A stretch of 64,000 nt of DNA from Niastella caeni (GCF_004834005.1 NZ_STFF01000002.1:62001-126000); one strand, 5' to 3'; positions 44,228 through 52,133 are shown, numbered from the stretch's first letter. Numbers and translations: made by a program. Notes: generated by a model from the sequence alone, not told the origin.

Positions 44228-44839
44228 ATGATCACAAAAAGTGCTTATCTCGCTGTTGTTGTTCTCCTTTTAACCTGTCAGATCAGTAAAGGCCAGGAAG
44301 GCGGTAATTCATTTCAGAAAGTAGATGATTCCGCTGTGGCGAAGCCAAAAAGCAATCTCACGTATGAGTACCAGTACCTGAATGACGATCATACCGAGGG
44401 TATTGAAAAATCGTATTCCAATGGAAAACTGAAGACAGAGATCCATTTTAAAGAAAAAGGAAAATTCCAGGCTGCCAAATCATACGATACCAAAACGGGC
44501 CGGTTAATAAAGACCGATACCATCGTTGATTTTAAGAAGCTGGTAGGAACAACCACTACCTATTATGCCAATGGAAATCCCAAGGAAATGGAGCACCGCG
44601 ATACCAGTGGCGCCGTTGACCGCTACAGCGCTTATTTTGAGAGTGGCAAAAGAAGGATCGTCATAAGTTATAGAGATGGCAAACGGAACGGTTTAATGAC
44701 CGAATATAACCCGAATGGTACGGTGAAAGAAACCGGCACGTATGTGAATGATAAGCGCGAAGGCGTGTTCAAGTTTTATGATGTACGTGGTCAATTGATC
44801 GTGTCGAGAAAGTTCAAAGCCGACAAAGTCGTGAAATAA
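44228..44839 (+). CDS. Exported MORN-like (YwqK-type) repeat protein
   Basis: A 203-residue exported protein: signal peptide about 1-22, then about six antiparallel strand repeats of the MORN-variant/YwqK type (YSNGKLKTEIHFKEKGK, YYANGNPKEMEHRD, YFESGKRRIVISYRDGKRNG, YNPNGTVKETGTYVNDKREG). Members are often named 'YwqK antitoxin' but no toxin gene is beside it, and an exported copy is unlikely to be an antitoxin. It probably acts in the envelope. A terminator follows. Confidence 0.85.
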   Translation: MITKSAYLAVVVLLLTCQISKGQEGGNSFQKVDDSAVAKPKSNLTYEYQYLNDDHTEGIEKSYSNGKLKTEIHFKEKGKFQAAKSYDTKTGRLIKTDTIVDFKKLVGTTTTYYANGNPKEMEHRDTSGAVDRYSAYFESGKRRIVISYRDGKRNGLMTEYNPNGTVKETGTYVNDKREGVFKFYDVRGQLIVSRKFKADKVVK

Positions 44840-44866
44840 TCACACTAACGAAAATATTCTAAAACG

Positions 44867-44895
44867 AAAAGCCGGGTTTAAAGAATCCGGCTTTT
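44867..44895. terminator. Terminator after the MORN-like gene
   Basis: A 9-bp stem AAAAGCCGG (44867-44875) / CCGGCTTTT (44887-44895) with an 11-nt loop and a T-run. Confidence 0.88.
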
Positions 44896-44907
44896 TGTAT
44901 TTGTAGA

Positions 44908-44985
44908 AATTGCTGATTTTTAGATTTCGTGGATTTTGTGATATGAAATCCCAAAATCTCAAAATTCCGAAATCCCTAAATATCT
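44908..44985. repeat. Facing heptamer arrays (GATTTTTAG / AAATCCC)
   Basis: GATTTTT AGATTTC GTGGATT TTGTGAT (about 44914-44941) faces AAATCCC AAAATCT CAAAATT CCGAAAT CCCTAAA (44946-44980). It is related to the inner arrays at 17313-17397. Confidence 0.8.
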
Positions 44986-44988
44986 TCA

Positions 44989-44996
44989 TAGTTTTG
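44989..44996 (+). promoter_or_regulatory. -7 element TAGTTTTG directly before the rsmF-type gene
   Basis: An exact TAnnTTTG match that ends four bases before the GTG at 45001. The mRNA would be leaderless or start within a few bases of the GTG. Confidence 0.4.
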
Positions 44997-45000
44997 CGGG

Positions 45001-46437
45001 GTGCAACTCCCTCAACAACTTCTTGATTCATTAACCGGTATCGCAGGCTTCGATAAAGAGGCGTTTGTTCAGGTGCATGAAAGCGGCGAACAGGTTGTTT
45101 CAGTGCGGGTAAACCCATTCAAATCGGAAATCGGCAATCGGCAATCGGCAATTGACGGTTCCGACCTCACGATTGGCCATTTCAATCTCCCTCAACTATC
45201 AAAGATTCCCTGGTGCTCCTACGGTTATTACCTGCCCGAACGGCCTGCTTTTATTTTCGATCCTTTGATACACGCCGGTGCGTATTACGTACAGGAGGCG
45301 TCGAGCATGTTCGTGGAGCAGGCGCTTACACAAACAATGGACGTGAGCCAGCCACTGCGCGTGTTGGACCTTTGTGCAGCGCCTGGCGGAAAATCAACTT
45401 TGTTACAATCGCTCATCAGCGCTGATAGTTTACTGGTAAGTAATGAAGTGATCAAGTCAAGGGCAGCTATACTCGAAGAGAATTGCGTAAAATGGGGTGG
45501 CGCCAATGTCATTGTCACCAATGCCGACCCAATCACCTTTGCCCGGTTGGAAAACTTTTTCGATGTCATTGTTGTTGATGCGCCCTGTTCGGGTTCTGGT
45601 TTATTCAGGCGTGAGCGGGAAGCGATCGGTGAGTGGAGCGAACAGAACGTGCAGCTTTGCTATCAACGCCAGCAACGCATTCTGGCCGATGTTTTTCCGG
45701 CATTAAAAGAAGGCGGCGTGCTGATCTATTCTACCTGCTCCTATTCAAAAGAGGAAGATGAAGGTATAGGCGACTGGTTAATGGATACGTTTACTGTTGA
45801 CAGTTTGCCTTTGAAGATAGATACCGCATGGGGTATTGTTGAAACGCAATCTGATAAACACCAGGCATACGGGTATCGTTTTTTCCCAAATAAAATCAAG
45901 GGCGAAGGTTTTTTTATTAGCAGCTTTCGCAAACAGGAGGGCGGCGCTTCATCAGTAAAACCGCCTAAAAAATCATTATTGCAGAAGGCGTCAAAGAACG
46001 AAGCAGGCATTATTCAACCCTGGTTGCAACCCAAACAGCCGGTGCAATTATGGAAGCAAAAAGACGAGCTGTTTGCATTCCCGGTTAGTCTCGAAAAAGA
46101 ACTGCTCACCATAGTGGATAACGTATATGTGCGCCGGGCGGGAACCGCCGTTGGCAAGATCGCAGGGAATGACCTGGTGCCCGATCATGCGCTGGCGGTA
46201 AGCACGCTCATCAATCAATCAATTGTTGCAGTATCGTTAAAAAAGGAAGACGCCATACAATATTTGCGAAAAGAAGAAGTTTCCGTATCAACAAGTCATA
46301 AAGGTTGGACTTTGGTACAATTTGAGCAGTATAACCTGGGCTGGATAAAGGTATTACAAAACAGGATCAATAATTACTATCCCCAGGGATGGAGGATCCT
46401 GAAAAGGACCACCGACAGTGCAAATGAACACAATTAG
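45001..46437 (+). CDS. rsmF: RsmF-type rRNA cytosine-C5-methyltransferase (NOL1/NOP2/Sun)
   Basis: A 478-residue m5C methyltransferase starting at GTG 45001. The SAM motif VLDLCAAPGGKSTLL (about 121-135), the motif IV VVDAPCSGSGLFRR with Cys196 and the motif VI YSTCSYSKEEDE with catalytic Cys246 are intact. The C-terminal part (about 330-478) resembles the RsmF-specific domain and the PUA-like end. After VNPFK at residues about 38-42, residues about 43-52 (SEIGNRQSAI) are encoded by an in-frame array of AATCGGC heptamers; related enzymes have a shorter linker there. The exact rRNA target is not provable from sequence. Confidence 0.88.
   Translation: MQLPQQLLDSLTGIAGFDKEAFVQVHESGEQVVSVRVNPFKSEIGNRQSAIDGSDLTIGHFNLPQLSKIPWCSYGYYLPERPAFIFDPLIHAGAYYVQEASSMFVEQALTQTMDVSQPLRVLDLCAAPGGKSTLLQSLISADSLLVSNEVIKSRAAILEENCVKWGGANVIVTNADPITFARLENFFDVIVVDAPCSGSGLFRREREAIGEWSEQNVQLCYQRQQRILADVFPALKEGGVLIYSTCSYSKEEDEGIGDWLMDTFTVDSLPLKIDTAWGIVETQSDKHQAYGYRFFPNKIKGEGFFISSFRKQEGGASSVKPPKKSLLQKASKNEAGIIQPWLQPKQPVQLWKQKDELFAFPVSLEKELLTIVDNVYVRRAGTAVGKIAGNDLVPDHALAVSTLINQSIVAVSLKKEDAIQYLRKEEVSVSTSHKGWTLVQFEQYNLGWIKVLQNRINNYYPQGWRILKRTTDSANEHN
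45121..45158. repeat. In-frame heptamer array inside the rsmF-type gene
   Basis: AATCGGA AATCGGC AATCGGC AATCGGC AATTGAC, 35 bp in perfect 7-bp phase, encoding SEIGNRQSAID. The 12-mer GCAATCGGCAAT within it also occurs (reverse complement) in the insertion inside prmC at about 62616-62627. Confidence 0.9.
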
Positions 46438-46463
46438 CCGGTGCGGGCCGATAGTTATCCCCG

Positions 46464-46496
46464 TTGACGCTAATTAAAATATATTCTACATCTTTG
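46464..46496 (+). promoter_or_regulatory. Candidate promoter of the LysM gene
   Basis: TTG (46464-46466), 20 bp, then TACATCTTTG (46487-46496), an extended form of the -7 element. The leader to the ATG at 46522 would be about 20 nt. Confidence 0.45.
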
Positions 46497-46521
46497 CATC
46501 CGAATACGAAATGCATAACCT

Positions 46522-47616
46522 ATGCTGAAGATCAAAGGAGTTTTAATTATCGCGTTTATGTTGCTCACACAGCTTGTGTGGTCGCAATCAGACATGACAG
46601 TGCAGGGTTCTTCTCCTGACCTTTACTTAGTGCATACCGTGCAACCCAAAGAAACCTGGTATGCCATAGGCCGTATTTACAATGCGCAATCGAAAGATAT
46701 TGCCGCCCTGAGCGGTGTAACCATGGATAAGCTGAACATCGGGCAGCAATTAAAAGTGCCGCTTACAGTCAAAAACTTTTCTCAAGACGGTAAAAGACTG
46801 GCCGATGAGGTATTCGTTCCTGTATTTCATATTGTGCAGGATAAAGAATGGATGTACCGCATCAGCCAGAATCATAATAAAATACCCGTTGAAACGCTGG
46901 AAAAATGGAACAGCGTTACCAACGACCAGTTACAGGCCGGTATGAAGCTGGTGGTAGGCTACCTGAAGGTAAAAACCGCGCATTCTCCGCTGGCTGCCGG
47001 TGGCATTAAAAAAATTGTGGCGCCAACTGCTGCACCTGCCGTTGCGGCTACCAAACCAGCCACCGAAACTCCGGTAGTTAAAAATGAAAAGCCGGCGGCT
47101 GAAACAAAACCCTCTGAAATAAAATCAACCGAGCCCAAAGCGGTAGAGCCTAAACAGGTGGAAGTCAAAAAAGAAGAGTTGAAGAAAGAAGAACCCAGGA
47201 AAGAAGATGCGAAAAAAGAAATAGGCACACCGCCCCCGGCTACAGAAGAAAAATCATCCAAAGCATCTGCACCCGTTACGCCGGTTAACACCGATGCCAG
47301 CTATACCGGGTATAAAGGCGGTTATTTCCGCTCTGGTTACAGCAGCGTTGGAAAATCAACCGCAGGTAATGCCGGCATTTTCAGAAGCACCAGTGGCTGG
47401 AAAGATGGGAAATATTATGCCCTCATGAATAATGTGCCGGTGGGTACCATTGTAAAGATCACCTATAATTCTACTAATAAATCTGTCTTTGCCAAAGTAC
47501 TGGGCCAGTTACCCGATATGCGCGAAAGCGTAGGGCTTACCGTTCGCCTGAGCGATGCTGCCGCCGCCGAATTAGGTGCGGAAATGGGTAAGTTTTATGT
47601 GGATGTGGCTTATTAA
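46522..47616 (+). CDS. Exported LysM protein with C-terminal double-psi-barrel-like domain
   Basis: A 364-residue exported protein. Signal peptide about 1-22 (VWSQ). Two LysM peptidoglycan-binding domains: about 34-82 (HTVQPKETWYAIGRIYNAQ ... LNIGQQLKVPL) and about 100-150 (FHIVQDKEWMYRISQNHNK ... LQAGMKLVVGY). A Lys/Glu/Pro-rich flexible linker (about 165-255) leads to a C-terminal domain (about 285-364) with KDGKYYALMNNVPVGTIVKITY and VGLTVRLSDAAAAELG, resembling the double-psi beta-barrel of RlpA-type proteins. It likely acts on or anchors to cell-wall glycan. No catalytic residue can be assigned. Confidence 0.82.
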   Translation: MLKIKGVLIIAFMLLTQLVWSQSDMTVQGSSPDLYLVHTVQPKETWYAIGRIYNAQSKDIAALSGVTMDKLNIGQQLKVPLTVKNFSQDGKRLADEVFVPVFHIVQDKEWMYRISQNHNKIPVETLEKWNSVTNDQLQAGMKLVVGYLKVKTAHSPLAAGGIKKIVAPTAAPAVAATKPATETPVVKNEKPAAETKPSEIKSTEPKAVEPKQVEVKKEELKKEEPRKEDAKKEIGTPPPATEEKSSKASAPVTPVNTDASYTGYKGGYFRSGYSSVGKSTAGNAGIFRSTSGWKDGKYYALMNNVPVGTIVKITYNSTNKSVFAKVLGQLPDMRESVGLTVRLSDAAAAELGAEMGKFYVDVAY

Positions 47617-47765
47617 CCCCCGCCCCTAAAGGGGAGGAAGCAAATGCGCTGATTGGGAAGGCACCGTGTTAGTAATTCGATAACTATGTTCGTGGGTTCA
47701 TCAGTTTAATTGTAATCATTAAAATACTAATGAACTTACTCCCCCTTTAGGGGGATGGGGGGTAA
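47617..47765. repeat. Inverted repeat CCCCTAAAGGGGGA between convergent genes
   Basis: Left arm CCCCCGCCCCTAAAGGGGAGG (47620-47640; itself self-complementary around TAAA) and right arm ACTCCCCCTTTAGGGGGATG with following GGGGGG (about 47739-47762), about 100 bp apart. It can form local hairpins or one long one. The right arm lies over the 3' end of fmt. Confidence 0.75.
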
Positions 47766-48758
47766 CCTGTACCCTCTCAAAAACTCCTCTATCGTCATAC
47801 GCTTTTTGCCTTCCAGTTGCAACTCGGTGACGTGAATGTAGCCGTCTTTACCGGCGAATTTTAAATATGTTTTGTTATCTGTTTCAACGCTGCCCGGGTT
47901 TTTCGGCGACGAATACATTTCCTTTTTCGCCTTATAAATTTTCAGCATTTTTTCATTAAAGTAAGTAAAGGCAGCAGGGTAGGGCGATAGGCCTCGTATA
48001 AGATTATAAATAGATGTAACCGATTGGTTCCAGTCTATTTTACATGTTTCAGTAAATATTTTAGGAGCGTGCTTTAATGGTGAGTGATGAGTGGTGAGTG
48101 GTGAGTGGCCTTCATTGCCGACACCAGGTTGTGGAATTTCCGTCAACGTTCCCCTCGTCAAACCCTCCACCGTTTTTACCAGCAATTGCGCGCCGATCTC
48201 TTTCATCCTGTCATGCACTTCACCGGTGGTTTCATCATCGCCTATAGGAAAGCTTTCCTGTAACAGAATATTGCCCGTATCAATTTCATGTTGCAGTTTA
48301 AAAGTGGTAACACCTGTTTCTTTTTCTCCATTGATCACGGCCCAGTTAATTGGCGCTGCGCCGCGGTATTGGGGCAATAATGAACCATGCAAATTAATGG
48401 TCCCCATCGGCGGCATGTTCCATACCACCTCGGGCAACATGCGAAAAGCAACCACTATCTGCAGATCGGCTTGTAAGCGCCGCAATGTTTCTAAAAATTC
48501 CGGGTCTTTTAATTTTACAGGTTGTAAAACCGGTAACTGTTTTTCAACCGCATATTTCTTTACGGCGCTTTCTGTTAACTTCATGCCCCTGCCGGCAGGT
48601 TTATCGGGGGCGGTTATTACTGCTATGATATTACAACCCGCTTGTACCAATGCGTTCAGCGATGCAACGGCAAACTCGGGTGTGCCCATGAATATGATGC
48701 GTGGATTGTTATTTGTTTGTAGTTTATTGTTTGTGGTTTGTTGTTCGGTGTCTTGCAT
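47736..48758 (-). CDS. fmt: Methionyl-tRNA formyltransferase
   Basis: A 340-residue Fmt that formylates initiator Met-tRNA with 10-formyl-THF. Motifs: RIIFMGTPEFAVASL (about 20-34), LLPQYRGAAPINWAVINGE (about 127-145, with the SLLP..RG family signature and the catalytic region) and the C-terminal OB-like domain. Two segments come from heptamer arrays: residues about 4-17 (TEQQTTNNKLQTNN; GTTTGTG-type units) before the conserved start, and residues about 216-226 (GHSPLTTHHSPL; GAGTGGT units) between IPQPG and HAPK, where relatives have a short loop. The frame is kept in both places. Confidence 0.93.
   Translation of the reverse strand: MQDTEQQTTNNKLQTNNNPRIIFMGTPEFAVASLNALVQAGCNIIAVITAPDKPAGRGMKLTESAVKKYAVEKQLPVLQPVKLKDPEFLETLRRLQADLQIVVAFRMLPEVVWNMPPMGTINLHGSLLPQYRGAAPINWAVINGEKETGVTTFKLQHEIDTGNILLQESFPIGDDETTGEVHDRMKEIGAQLLVKTVEGLTRGTLTEIPQPGVGNEGHSPLTTHHSPLKHAPKIFTETCKIDWNQSVTSIYNLIRGLSPYPAAFTYFNEKMLKIYKAKKEMYSSPKNPGSVETDNKTYLKFAGKDGYIHVTELQLEGKKRMTIEEFLRGYRLPPIPLKGE
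48075..48109. repeat. In-frame heptamer array inside fmt
   Basis: TAATGGT GAGTGAT GAGTGGT GAGTGGT GAGTGGC, 35 bp in perfect phase. On the coding (minus) strand it gives the HSPLTTHHSPL loop between the two domains of Fmt. Confidence 0.9.
48708..48749. repeat. In-frame heptamer array at the fmt 5' end
   Basis: GTTATTT GTTTGTA GTTTATT GTTTGTG GTTTGTT GTTCGGT, six units in perfect phase, encoding the non-conserved N-terminal residues of Fmt (TEQQTTNNKLQTNN). Heptamer-like words (GGTATTT GTGATTT GAATTTT GTGATTT) also continue in the upstream spacer at 48799-48827. Confidence 0.9.
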
Positions 48759-48857
48759 TCGTCTTGCGTTTTCTTATTGAGCCTTTGTATTTTTCCCTTT
48801 GGTATTTGTGATTTGAATTTTGTGATTTTAACCGCAAATTTCATCAAAAAACTTTTA

Positions 48858-48888
48858 TTTGTCGCCCAAAATTATTCCTGTTACTTTG
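48858..48888 (+). promoter_or_regulatory. Candidate promoter of the FKBP gene
   Basis: TTTG (48858-48861), 20 bp, TACTTTG (48882-48888). It would give a 135-nt leader that contains the CCTGCC-GACA-GGCAGG palindrome (48919-48934), which could act as an RNA hairpin. Confidence 0.45.
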
Positions 48889-48918
48889 CAGGCCAGGAAA
48901 TTGGGCTTTTTTATCCTA

Positions 48919-48934
48919 CCTGCCGACAGGCAGG
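48919..48934. repeat. Palindrome CCTGCCGACAGGCAGG
   Basis: 6-bp arms with a GACA centre, in the leader of the FKBP gene. It is similar in design to the palindrome at 41975. Confidence 0.6.
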
Positions 48935-49029
48935 CTTCTCACTTCTGTACATCCTTATGTTATATGAATATGGCGATGTGGGACGACAGAGTTGATTTTC
49001 CTGACAATTTTTAACACTAAAAAGTTAGT

Positions 49030-49485
49030 ATGCAACAAGTAAAAAGCGGCGATACTGTAAAGGTTCATTATAGTGGCCGTTTAACAGATGGAACAACTTT
49101 CGACTCTTCTGCAGGCCGTGAACCACTGCAGTTTGAAGTAGGAAGCGGAATGGTAATTGCCGGTTTCGACAATGGTGTGATGGGTATGCAGGTGGGTGAC
49201 AAAAAGACCATTCAAATACCAGTTGCAGAGGCTTATGGTCCAAAAAATCCTGAGATGATCGTTGCTTTCCCTGCCAGTGAATTTCCCCAGGATATGGAAC
49301 TGGAAATAGGCATGCGTTTAAATATGACCAATTCAGAAGGACATGTTATTCCGGTAGTAATTACCGAGATCGGCGAAGAAAATGTTATGCTGGATGCCAA
49401 TCATCCTTTGGCCGGTGAAGACCTGACTTTTGATATTGAGCTGGTAGAAATTGGCGCCGCTCCTTCGCGGATCATCATGCCGTAA
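49030..49485 (+). CDS. FKBP-type peptidyl-prolyl isomerase (SlyD-like)
   Basis: A 151-residue cytoplasmic prolyl isomerase and chaperone. The FKBP part VKVHYSGRLTDGTTFDSSAGREPLQFEVGSG and FDNGVMGMQVGDKKTIQIPVAEAYG carries the active-site Tyr/Phe/Asp positions. The insert-in-flap domain (about 77-120, IVAFPASEFPQDMELEIGMRLNM) is that of SlyD. It ends with LTFDIELVEIG. The His-rich nickel-binding tail of E. coli SlyD is missing. It is monocistronic, with a hairpin array after it. Confidence 0.93.
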   Translation: MQQVKSGDTVKVHYSGRLTDGTTFDSSAGREPLQFEVGSGMVIAGFDNGVMGMQVGDKKTIQIPVAEAYGPKNPEMIVAFPASEFPQDMELEIGMRLNMTNSEGHVIPVVITEIGEENVMLDANHPLAGEDLTFDIELVEIGAAPSRIIMP

Positions 49486-49491
49486 AAGGAT

Positions 49492-49546
49492 GTAAGAAAT
49501 AGGAAGTAGGAGGTAAGAAGGACTTGAATTTCCTGCCTCCTACTTT
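49492..49546. repeat. Facing heptamer arrays after the FKBP gene
   Basis: GTAAGAA ATAGGAA GTAGGAG GTAAGAA (49493-49520) faces CCTGCCTCCTACTTT (49532-49546), forming a hairpin. It is the same family as the outer array at 17278 and the insertion in prmC (GAAGTAG). Confidence 0.85.
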
Positions 49547-49731
49547 TGCTTTTTTATCTCATATTTATCAACCCTTCCGTTCCTTATTTCTTGCCGCTGA
49601 CTTCTGATCTCTTTCTTAACTCGCTCCCTTGTCAACTTGTGAACTTCCTTCCTGCTTCACAAAACTGCGACCTCACAATACGCTTTTTTGAGAAGTGCAT
49701 CATTACAACTTTCCTTAGTAGTTTTCCTATA

Positions 49732-49761
49732 TTGACCTGCCCGGATTTTTTTTCTATTTTG
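49732..49761 (+). promoter_or_regulatory. Candidate promoter of the 215-aa secreted protein gene
   Basis: TTG (49732-49734), 20 bp, TATTTTG (49755-49761), 19 bp before the ATG. The spacing fits a Bacteroidota promoter and gives a leader of about 13 nt. Confidence 0.5.
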
Positions 49762-49780
49762 GCCCTACAATTTATACCCT

Positions 49781-50428
49781 ATGATACAAACCGTGAAACG
49801 CATTGTCACGTGCGCACTATTTTTCTGTTTATCTAATATCGTTCACGCCCAGGACCAGATCGCAACCATTTCCACACCAGATCAATCTTTGCCCGAATCA
49901 GATACGGCCATTGCTATCCGTCAGGCATTACGGTTTGCCGATAGCCTGGTAAAAGCCAGTTTTTATGAAGAATGGCCTACCTATTTGAATTTAAGTAATC
50001 CAAGTGCTATAAAGTATTATGGCGGAAAAGAGGCTTTTAAAGAACATGTGGTAACGATCCGCTTTCGGGGCGAAGCCAAAATAGAGGAAAAACCGGAAAA
50101 GCTTCAATTGATCACATTAATGAACGATGTTGATAAATGGCAATGTGTAATTGAAAAAGTTCGGGAATGGTTTGATGAAAACCGAGGGAAAGTGAAGACT
50201 TATACCTACCTGGTGGGCGAATCAACCGACAACGGCCTTACCTGGAAATTTATAGATGCCAGCCACAATTCGCTGGTGAACGTTATTTACATTATGCCTT
50301 CCATTTTTGGCACCCTGGCCATACCTGAAGGCAAAACAGTATATGTAGACGAAGTGGCAGCACAGGAAGCTGCTCAGGCAGCGCAACCGGTAGCAAAAAA
50401 GAAACCTGCGGTTAAAAAACTGAAGTAA
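49781..50428 (+). CDS. Secreted protein of unknown function (215 aa)
   Basis: A 215-residue protein with a signal peptide (about 1-23, ending VHAQ). The mature part has a helix with ADSLVKASFYEEWPTYLNLSNPSAIKYYGGKEAFKEHV, then strands (WQCVIEKVREWF, KVKTYTYLVGESTDNGLTWKFID) in an arrangement that could be an NTF2-like alpha/beta cone, though I cannot name the family. The tail is Ala/Lys-rich (AAQEAAQAAQPVAKKKPAVKKLK) and presumably flexible. Conserved-looking but unknown; periplasmic or secreted. Confidence 0.75.
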   Translation: MIQTVKRIVTCALFFCLSNIVHAQDQIATISTPDQSLPESDTAIAIRQALRFADSLVKASFYEEWPTYLNLSNPSAIKYYGGKEAFKEHVVTIRFRGEAKIEEKPEKLQLITLMNDVDKWQCVIEKVREWFDENRGKVKTYTYLVGESTDNGLTWKFIDASHNSLVNVIYIMPSIFGTLAIPEGKTVYVDEVAAQEAAQAAQPVAKKKPAVKKLK

Positions 50429-50429
50429 T

Positions 50430-50600
50430 GGTTTGATTGCTTGATGGTTGGGAGGGCTGAGTTTTGAAGATGACTATGATTTTAACCTAATAAATAAAGG
50501 CGGAACCGTTACCGGGCAGCTCCGCCTTTTGTATTTTAAGTCAATAAATAATAGTGAATCGCAGTATGCGGTAACCATAACCATCAAACCTTTCAACCAT
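50430..50600. repeat. Nested inverted repeats with terminator between convergent genes
   Basis: The outer left array (GGTTTGATTGCTTGATGGTTGG, about 50431-50452) begins at the stop of the secreted-protein gene. The right arm (CCATCAAACCTTTCAACC, about 50580-50597, then CATCCAACAATCAGG) mirrors it. The terminator at 50496-50529 is nested inside. Confidence 0.8.
50496..50529. terminator. Bidirectional terminator
   Basis: A 9-bp stem AAAGGCGGA (50496-50504) / TCCGCCTTT (50521-50529), with A-rich left and T-rich right flanks, between convergent genes. Confidence 0.88.
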
Positions 50601-50607
50601 CCAACAA

Positions 50608-51159
50608 TCAGGCCTTCTTCTTCCCGTACAACCAGCCCAGCCAGATACCAACCAAACCCCATCCTACCAGGCTATCGATGAAATAAGCCATCAGGTCGAA
50701 CCCCTGGTACCAGATGTGATTGGTATAAGGAACATTGAAGAAAACGATCATGCCAACGAACAGGGCTGAAATAAGTATAGCGATAAAATTCAGTGAATTC
50801 ATCCGGCTGATGAGGGCGCAGAAAAAACCAACGATCAGCATATCGACAATGAGCCCGCGGATCATGTTCGAGCCCATATTCATTTTCCATGACTGATGAT
50901 ATTGTATCAATGCCCAAGGTTTTCCCTCCATCGATTTCATAAGCGCTTCGTGTTGTTCCCGGCTTGCATCTGCCGGAAGCCCGGGTAAGTGATATTGTCC
51001 TTCTTTATCGAGCTGCGTACTTAAAAAGCTCATGATAGCATCCTGTTTATCCGTGTATTGGTAAGCGTTGCCGTGAAGGTTCAGCACAGTCCATGAAAGA
51101 AATTGCCAGATAAATAAAAGGATGCCTCCGACAAGAGCACCAATGAGTAATTTTTTCAT
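50608..51159 (-). CDS. Membrane protein of unknown function (183 aa)
   Basis: A 183-residue protein with an N-terminal membrane helix (LLIGALVGGILLFIWQFLSW), a soluble loop of about 70 residues (NLHGNAYQYTDKQDAIMSF ... MGSN) and three further helices (GLIVDMLIVGFFCALIS, FIAILISALFVGMIVFFNV, LMAYFIDSLVGWGLVGIWLGWLYG), ending KKKA. The helix count is a reading of hydrophobicity. The family is unknown; it is a conserved type in Bacteroidota with no assigned role. It lies 58 bp after the CPBP gene on the same strand. Confidence 0.75.
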   Translation of the reverse strand: MKKLLIGALVGGILLFIWQFLSWTVLNLHGNAYQYTDKQDAIMSFLSTQLDKEGQYHLPGLPADASREQHEALMKSMEGKPWALIQYHQSWKMNMGSNMIRGLIVDMLIVGFFCALISRMNSLNFIAILISALFVGMIVFFNVPYTNHIWYQGFDLMAYFIDSLVGWGLVGIWLGWLYGKKKA

Positions 51160-51217
51160 AATAGGTCAGCTTTAGTTTGTAAAAAGGTATAAAGATTTAT
51201 CGGATTTTACAAATATG

Positions 51218-52105
51218 TTATTGGCTGACCTTTACCGTTTTGCCATATCTATTTTCATACACGGTATATAAAAGTAGTAACGTGCCCGCAAAAAGGCAGG
51301 TAACAATGAACGAACCTTCTAGCCCAAACGAACCGCCGGTAAGCCACCAGGGACCTTGTAATGCCGGTTGTAATACGCTTTGTAAAGGCAGGCCGCTGAC
51401 GCCAAAACCTAAAACCGGGCCCTGGAAAAAGTTCCAGCTAAAATGAAAACAAATGGCAAACCAGATATTGCGCGTATAGATGAAGTTAATGCCTAAAATG
51501 AAGCCCGCCAGTAACAAATTCGCCACCGCTACGGAGCTTATACCCGGGTTACTGCTATGGGCAATCATAAACAAAACCGCTGAAACGCCTAACGCCGCCC
51601 ATTTATTCATCGATTCCATCAGGTTGTTCAGGATATAACCCCTGAACACCATTTCTTCCGTAAAAGCAATTAATACCATCAGGGCCAGCCCTATGAAAAG
51701 GTCCAGGGCTTTAAAATGCACATCGGTCCATTCGAGGTGCCTGGTTGCATACAGCAACAGGGTGCCGGCGCCCAGCAAGGCCACGCCAAGGCAAAATCCC
51801 GTGTAGGCATCCGGTTGAAACGGCTGCCAGTGAAATCCCAGGCTTTTTACCGACCGGCGGTCAATGAATCGGCGGAATATGACCGTTAGTGCGATGGCAA
51901 AAATGGATGTTAAGAATAATGATATGATGGTTATTCGCAGAAGAAGCTCAGGAGGAACCGTTGCTGTTTTTACCTCATTCAACGTAACCCAAAAGAGGCT
52001 GGTAATAATGCCGGCCAGTAACGAGCACCCGATAAAAGCCAACATGAGAAGAATGGCGCGCAGCCAGCCTTGTTTAAAAAACGGGGTCGTTGTGTCAGCA
52101 GCCAT
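51218..52105 (-). CDS. CPBP-family intramembrane glutamic endopeptidase
   Basis: A 295-residue polytopic protein (about eight helices) of the CPBP/Abi (CaaX protease-like) family. The motif FTEEMVFRGYIL (about 148-159) supplies the paired Glu and the Arg; ICFHFSWNFFQG (about 225-236) supplies the C-terminal His and Asn motif. Such enzymes cleave membrane substrates; in bacteria the targets are mostly unknown. The downstream 183-aa membrane gene may be in the same transcript. Confidence 0.9.
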   Translation of the reverse strand: MAADTTTPFFKQGWLRAILLMLAFIGCSLLAGIITSLFWVTLNEVKTATVPPELLLRITIISLFLTSIFAIALTVIFRRFIDRRSVKSLGFHWQPFQPDAYTGFCLGVALLGAGTLLLYATRHLEWTDVHFKALDLFIGLALMVLIAFTEEMVFRGYILNNLMESMNKWAALGVSAVLFMIAHSSNPGISSVAVANLLLAGFILGINFIYTRNIWFAICFHFSWNFFQGPVLGFGVSGLPLQSVLQPALQGPWWLTGGSFGLEGSFIVTCLFAGTLLLLYTVYENRYGKTVKVSQ

Positions 52106-52133
52106 GCAGAAATAAGTTGATCGATATTTGAGT

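Larger units (their letters stand above)
49486..49780. other. Spacer with heptamer hairpin and promoter
   Basis: A 295-bp spacer: heptamer arrays at 49492-49546, a CT-rich stretch with further tandem-like words (49560-49700, unclear), and the promoter at 49732-49761. No gene is seen. Confidence 0.5.

Noticed and set aside
44228..44839. Toxin-antitoxin system (YwqK 'antitoxin')
   Set aside because: The protein has a signal peptide, and no toxin gene is next to it.
48091..48780. A 229-codon frame antisense to fmt
   Set aside because: Antisense to a clear fmt gene; Cys/Ser-rich shadow partly through the repeat.
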